Assembly (NCBI RefSeq): GCF_018224015.1
Contig: NZ_JAGPOT010000003.1
Coordinates: 1 to 45,768 of the forward strand
From: Pseudarthrobacter albicanus
GTDB lineage: Bacteria > Actinomycetota > Actinomycetes > Actinomycetales > Micrococcaceae
Direction: 5' to 3'
Length of the DNA: 45,768 bases
The notes under the pieces are model-generated. The model saw only the letters and a list, made by a program, of their open reading frames with translations. It was not told the origin of the DNA and did no database searches. Numbering within the stretch: the stretch's first letter is position 1; every line of letters begins with the position of its first letter. Made by a program: the position numbers and the translations under genes. Shown here in pieces: positions 43,034 through 45,768 of this stretch.

Positions 43034-44707
43034 ATGACTTCACTTACCGTTTCCGGCCGCGTGGCGCAGGTTCTCAGCAGCTATCTCAGCGATGTTTTCG
43101 GCGTGATGGGCAACGGCAACGTCTACTTCCTGGACGCCGCGGAACAGCTGGGCCTCCGCTTCTCCCCCGTCCGCCATGAAGGCGCCGCCATCGCCGCGGC
43201 CGACGCCTACTACCGGACGTCGGGACGCCTCGCAGCGGGCACCACCACCTACGGCCCCGGCTACACCAATGCACTTACCGCCCTCGCCGAGGCGGTGCAG
43301 GCGCAAATCCCCGTGGTGCTGGTCACCGGGGACGCCCCGAGCAGCGGCGCCCGGCCCCAGGACGTGGACCAGGCGGCCATCGCCGCGGGCCTCGGCGCGG
43401 CCACCTTCACCGTCACCCGCGACGCCGCGGGCTCCATCACGCAGCAGGCGGTGGAATACGCACTCACCACGCGGACCGCCGTCGTGATCGCCATTCCCTA
43501 CGACCTCGTAGCCCTCGAGGCTGCGGACGAAGAGCTTCCCGAGCCGCTGGCAGCGGCGGTGAGTGACGACGTCGACGGCGGCCTGGGGCAGGTAGCCCGC
43601 CTGCTCGCCGGGGCGAAGCGGCCGCTGATCCTCGCCGGCCGCGGTGCGCATCTCGCCGGCGCCGGCCCGGAGCTCCGGGAGCTCGCTGACCGCCTGGGCG
43701 CGCTGACCGCCGGAACCGCCCTGGCGCTCAATCTCCTCCAGGGCGAGGGGTACCTCGGCGTGGCGGGCGGCTTCGGCACGGACACCGCGGCCGGGCTTAT
43801 GGGTGAGGCCGATGTGGTCCTCGTGGCCGGGGCGAGCCTGAGCCCCTTCACCATGCGGTTCGGGCACCTGCTCGGCGCGGACAGCACCGTCATCCAGATC
43901 GATGCCGCCCTGCAGCCGACGCACCCCCGGGTGGATACGTTCGTCAGCGCGGACGTGAAGTCCGCTTCGGGACGCATCCTGGGGATGCTGGATGGCCTGG
44001 CCTCGCAGGATGCCAGCCGCGCAGAAGGCTGGCGCGCGGAAGCCCGCAAACGCCTGGCCGAGGGACCGTCGCACCAGGCAGGCTCAGTCGAGACGCCGGA
44101 CGGACGGCTGGACCCGCGATCCCTTGCCACGGCACTGGATGCTGTGCTGCCGGAGCGCCGCACGGTGGTCCAGGACGGAGGGCACTTCGTCGGCTGGGCA
44201 CCCATGTACTGGCACATCCCGAGGCCGCAGGACCTGGTCATGGTGGGGACCGCCTACCAGGCCATCGGGTTGGGCCTTGCCAGCGCCGTCGGGGCAGCCC
44301 GCGCAGTGGAGGACGGCCGCACGCTGGTGCTGGCCTCCGGCGACGGCGGTTTCCTGATGGGCCTGTCCGACCTCGAATCGCTCATTAGTACGGCGGGAAG
44401 CGCCGTCGTCGTGATCTACAACGATGCCGCGTACGGAGCCGAAATCCACCAATACGGCTCCCAGGGCCTGACCGAAAAGCCCATGCTGATCCCCGAGGTG
44501 GACTTCAGTGGCATCGCCCGCGCGCTCGGTGCCGAGTCGGCGATCATCCGCTCGCTGGCGGACCTTGCCGCGCTCAAGGACTGGATTGACGCCGGTGCAA
44601 AGGGAACCTTCGTGGCCGACTGCCGGATCACGTCGAGCGTCCGGGCCCCGTGGCTGAGCGAGTGGATGGAGGCCAAGCAGGAGGCGAAGGCGGCGGTGGC
44701 GGGGTAG
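43034..44707 (+). CDS. ThDP-dependent enzyme (acetolactate synthase/2-oxoacid decarboxylase superfamily)
   Basis: A 557-residue three-domain thiamin-diphosphate protein. The N-terminal PYR domain has the catalytic Glu in 'RHEGAAIAAADAYYR' and 'GTTTYGPGYTNALTALAEAV'. The central domain follows. The C-terminal PP domain carries the ThDP/Mg motif beginning 'GDGGFLMGLSDLE' and ending 'VIYNDAAYG'. The reaction is not readable from these motifs. With a neighbouring aminotransferase producing a 2-oxo acid, a decarboxylase (Ehrlich-type, phenylpyruvate or indolepyruvate like) is a reasonable inference; acetolactate-synthase-like carboligation is the alternative. It follows the Lrp gene on the same strand after ~120 bp. 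Confidence 0.85.
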   Translation: MTSLTVSGRVAQVLSSYLSDVFGVMGNGNVYFLDAAEQLGLRFSPVRHEGAAIAAADAYYRTSGRLAAGTTTYGPGYTNALTALAEAVQAQIPVVLVTGDAPSSGARPQDVDQAAIAAGLGAATFTVTRDAAGSITQQAVEYALTTRTAVVIAIPYDLVALEAADEELPEPLAAAVSDDVDGGLGQVARLLAGAKRPLILAGRGAHLAGAGPELRELADRLGALTAGTALALNLLQGEGYLGVAGGFGTDTAAGLMGEADVVLVAGASLSPFTMRFGHLLGADSTVIQIDAALQPTHPRVDTFVSADVKSASGRILGMLDGLASQDASRAEGWRAEARKRLAEGPSHQAGSVETPDGRLDPRSLATALDAVLPERRTVVQDGGHFVGWAPMYWHIPRPQDLVMVGTAYQAIGLGLASAVGAARAVEDGRTLVLASGDGGFLMGLSDLESLISTAGSAVVVIYNDAAYGAEIHQYGSQGLTEKPMLIPEVDFSGIARALGAESAIIRSLADLAALKDWIDAGAKGTFVADCRITSSVRAPWLSEWMEAKQEAKAAVAG

Positions 44708-44839
44708 ATAACCCCGGCGGCCGCGGGACCTTGCAGACTACGCCGTTGGTTCAACGTTCCGGGCGGCCGACCAGCATGGGGTGGGCGAAAGATCAGCGCA
44801 GTATTGTCTCAAGAACGATTCTTTCAATCCCATGAAGAA

Positions 44840-45768
44840 CTAGTGTTCCGTGTTAATGGTTTGTTTGCGTTTCATCTTACCCAATAGATACTCCGCGGAC
44901 TTGGTCCAGGTGAACGGTTTGGCGTCCTTGTTGTAGTTTTCGATGTACCGCTCCATGGTTTCTTCCAGGTCCTTCACCGAGCTGAATGTTCCACGCTTCA
45001 GGCACTGGCGGGTGATGATCCCGAAGAAGATCTCCACCATGTTCAGCCAGGAACAGCTTGTCGGAGTGAAGTGCATAGTCACCCGGGGATTTTCAGCCAG
45101 CCAATCCTTGACGTTCTGGTGCTTATGAGTGCCGTAATTGTCACAGATAACATGCAGCTCAACCCCGGGGTGGGCTTGGGCTACCTGCCCCAGGAAGTCG
45201 ACGAACTCGACATTGGTGTGCTTCTGGTAGAAGGCATTCGCGCTGAGTTTGCCGGTGAGCACCTCCAGGGCGGCAAACAGCGTCGTCGTGCCGTTGCGCT
45301 TATAGTCATGGGTCTGCTGCAGCGGGTGCGTCGGGGACAACGGCTGCTCTGCCTGGGTGCGGGAGAGGGCCTGGATCTGGGTCTTCTCATCGATGCTCAC
45401 CACCACCGCGTTTTCCGGCGGCGACAGATACAGGCCCACCACGTCCCGGAGCTTGGACTCCAGGGCGGGGTCGGTGGAAAACTTGAACGTCTCGATCCGG
45501 TGCGGCTGGATCTTCCAGCGGCGCCAGATCCGGGCGACGGAGGAAAAGGAAATCCCGTGGCGCTCGGCCATGATCCGGGCGGACCAGTGCGAGATCCCCA
45601 GCTCCGCCGGCGGCTTCCCGTCGTTGGTCAGGGTGTCGGCGATCAGGGCAAGCTCATCGATCTCCCGCTCCCGGCCCGGGCGCTGGACATCGGACAGGGC
45701 CTCGATCCCGCCCTCGGCATAGCGGTTACGCCATTTCAGGACCGTGGGTGCCGAGAAGCCGGTGGTCT
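44840..45768 (-). mobile_element. IS630-family transposase, cut off by the window edge
   Basis: The coding frame runs from the window end to a TAG at 44840, about 309 codons visible; the true start is beyond 45768. An N-terminal homeodomain-like HTH is visible ('TVLKWRNRYAEGGIEALSDV'), then 'GISFSSVARIWRRWKIQP'. The DDE catalytic residues are in 'VVSIDEKTQIQAL', 'HVICDNYGTHKHQNVKDWLA' and 'SWLNMVEIFFGIITRQ'. An internal ATG at 45571 is not the real start, because homology continues upstream. No frameshift is seen, so the element may be active. The left end is probably near the 'ACTAGTGTTCCGTGTTAA' sequence at 44838-44855. Confidence 0.9.

Overview
This window looks like a chromosomal segment of a high-GC Gram-positive actinobacterium of the Arthrobacter/Pseudarthrobacter type (Micrococcaceae). 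The basis is strongly GC-rich coding sequence, frequent GTG/TTG starts, ATGA-type overlaps, and copies of a 'GGTGGTTGAGCCTGTCGAAA' repeat that I associate with this group. The genus is inference. I saw no tRNA, rRNA or CRISPR array.

Layout. 0.1-6.9 kb (minus): a polytopic O-antigen-ligase-like protein with a C-terminal TPR region, and a very long secreted protein built of 12 carboxypeptidase-regulatory-like units and 4 Ig-like units. 7.2-14.0 kb (plus): a complete type I Wadjet operon, jetA-jetB-jetC-jetD, with overlapping genes. 14.1-15.2 kb: an internally deleted TacA-like antitoxin and a membrane-anchored HNH nuclease. 15.3-20.0 kb: a nucleoside salvage cluster (GntR/UTRA regulator, nucleoside hydrolase, MFS transporter, PfkB ribokinase-like kinase) plus a GNAT acetyltransferase. 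20.2-24.4 kb: a decayed region holding a second jetC'-jetD' fragment cut off at a dispersed repeat, a frameshifted toxin-like gene with an intact RHH antitoxin, a 63-bp tandem repeat, a diguanylate cyclase and a Fic C-terminal remnant. 24.5-30.9 kb (minus): an alpha-glucoside uptake and hydrolysis operon (LacI regulator, GH13 alpha-glucosidase, lipoprotein binding protein, two permeases, small membrane protein). 31.0-32.1 kb: a broken IS30 transposase abutting a jetB fragment. 32.2-34.8 kb: a CHRD-domain secreted protein, a DUF4383 membrane protein and a solitary, divergent JetD-like protein. 35.2-39.6 kb: a frameshifted PLD/SF2-helicase/DUF3427 gene and a lower-GC DUF900-type alpha/beta hydrolase. 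39.8-44.7 kb: an amino-acid cluster (APC permease, HisC-like aminotransferase, divergent Lrp/AsnC regulator, ThDP enzyme). 44.8 kb to the edge: an IS630-family transposase running off the window.

How it fits together. The most notable theme is Wadjet, the SMC-like plasmid-defence complex. One intact operon is accompanied by three separate Wadjet-derived pieces within 28 kb: jetC'-jetD' at 20.2-21.8 kb, a jetB fragment at 32.0 kb and a divergent solitary jetD at 33.7-34.8 kb. These sit among toxin-antitoxin, Fic and IS debris and a PLD-helicase, so the stretch from 7 to 39 kb reads as a defence island in turnover, interleaved with ordinary catabolic operons. The jetC/jetD paralogues show alternating near-identical and diverged stretches, which suggests local gene conversion. 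The sugar, nucleoside and amino-acid clusters are conventional, but each shows candidate operator sequences described below.
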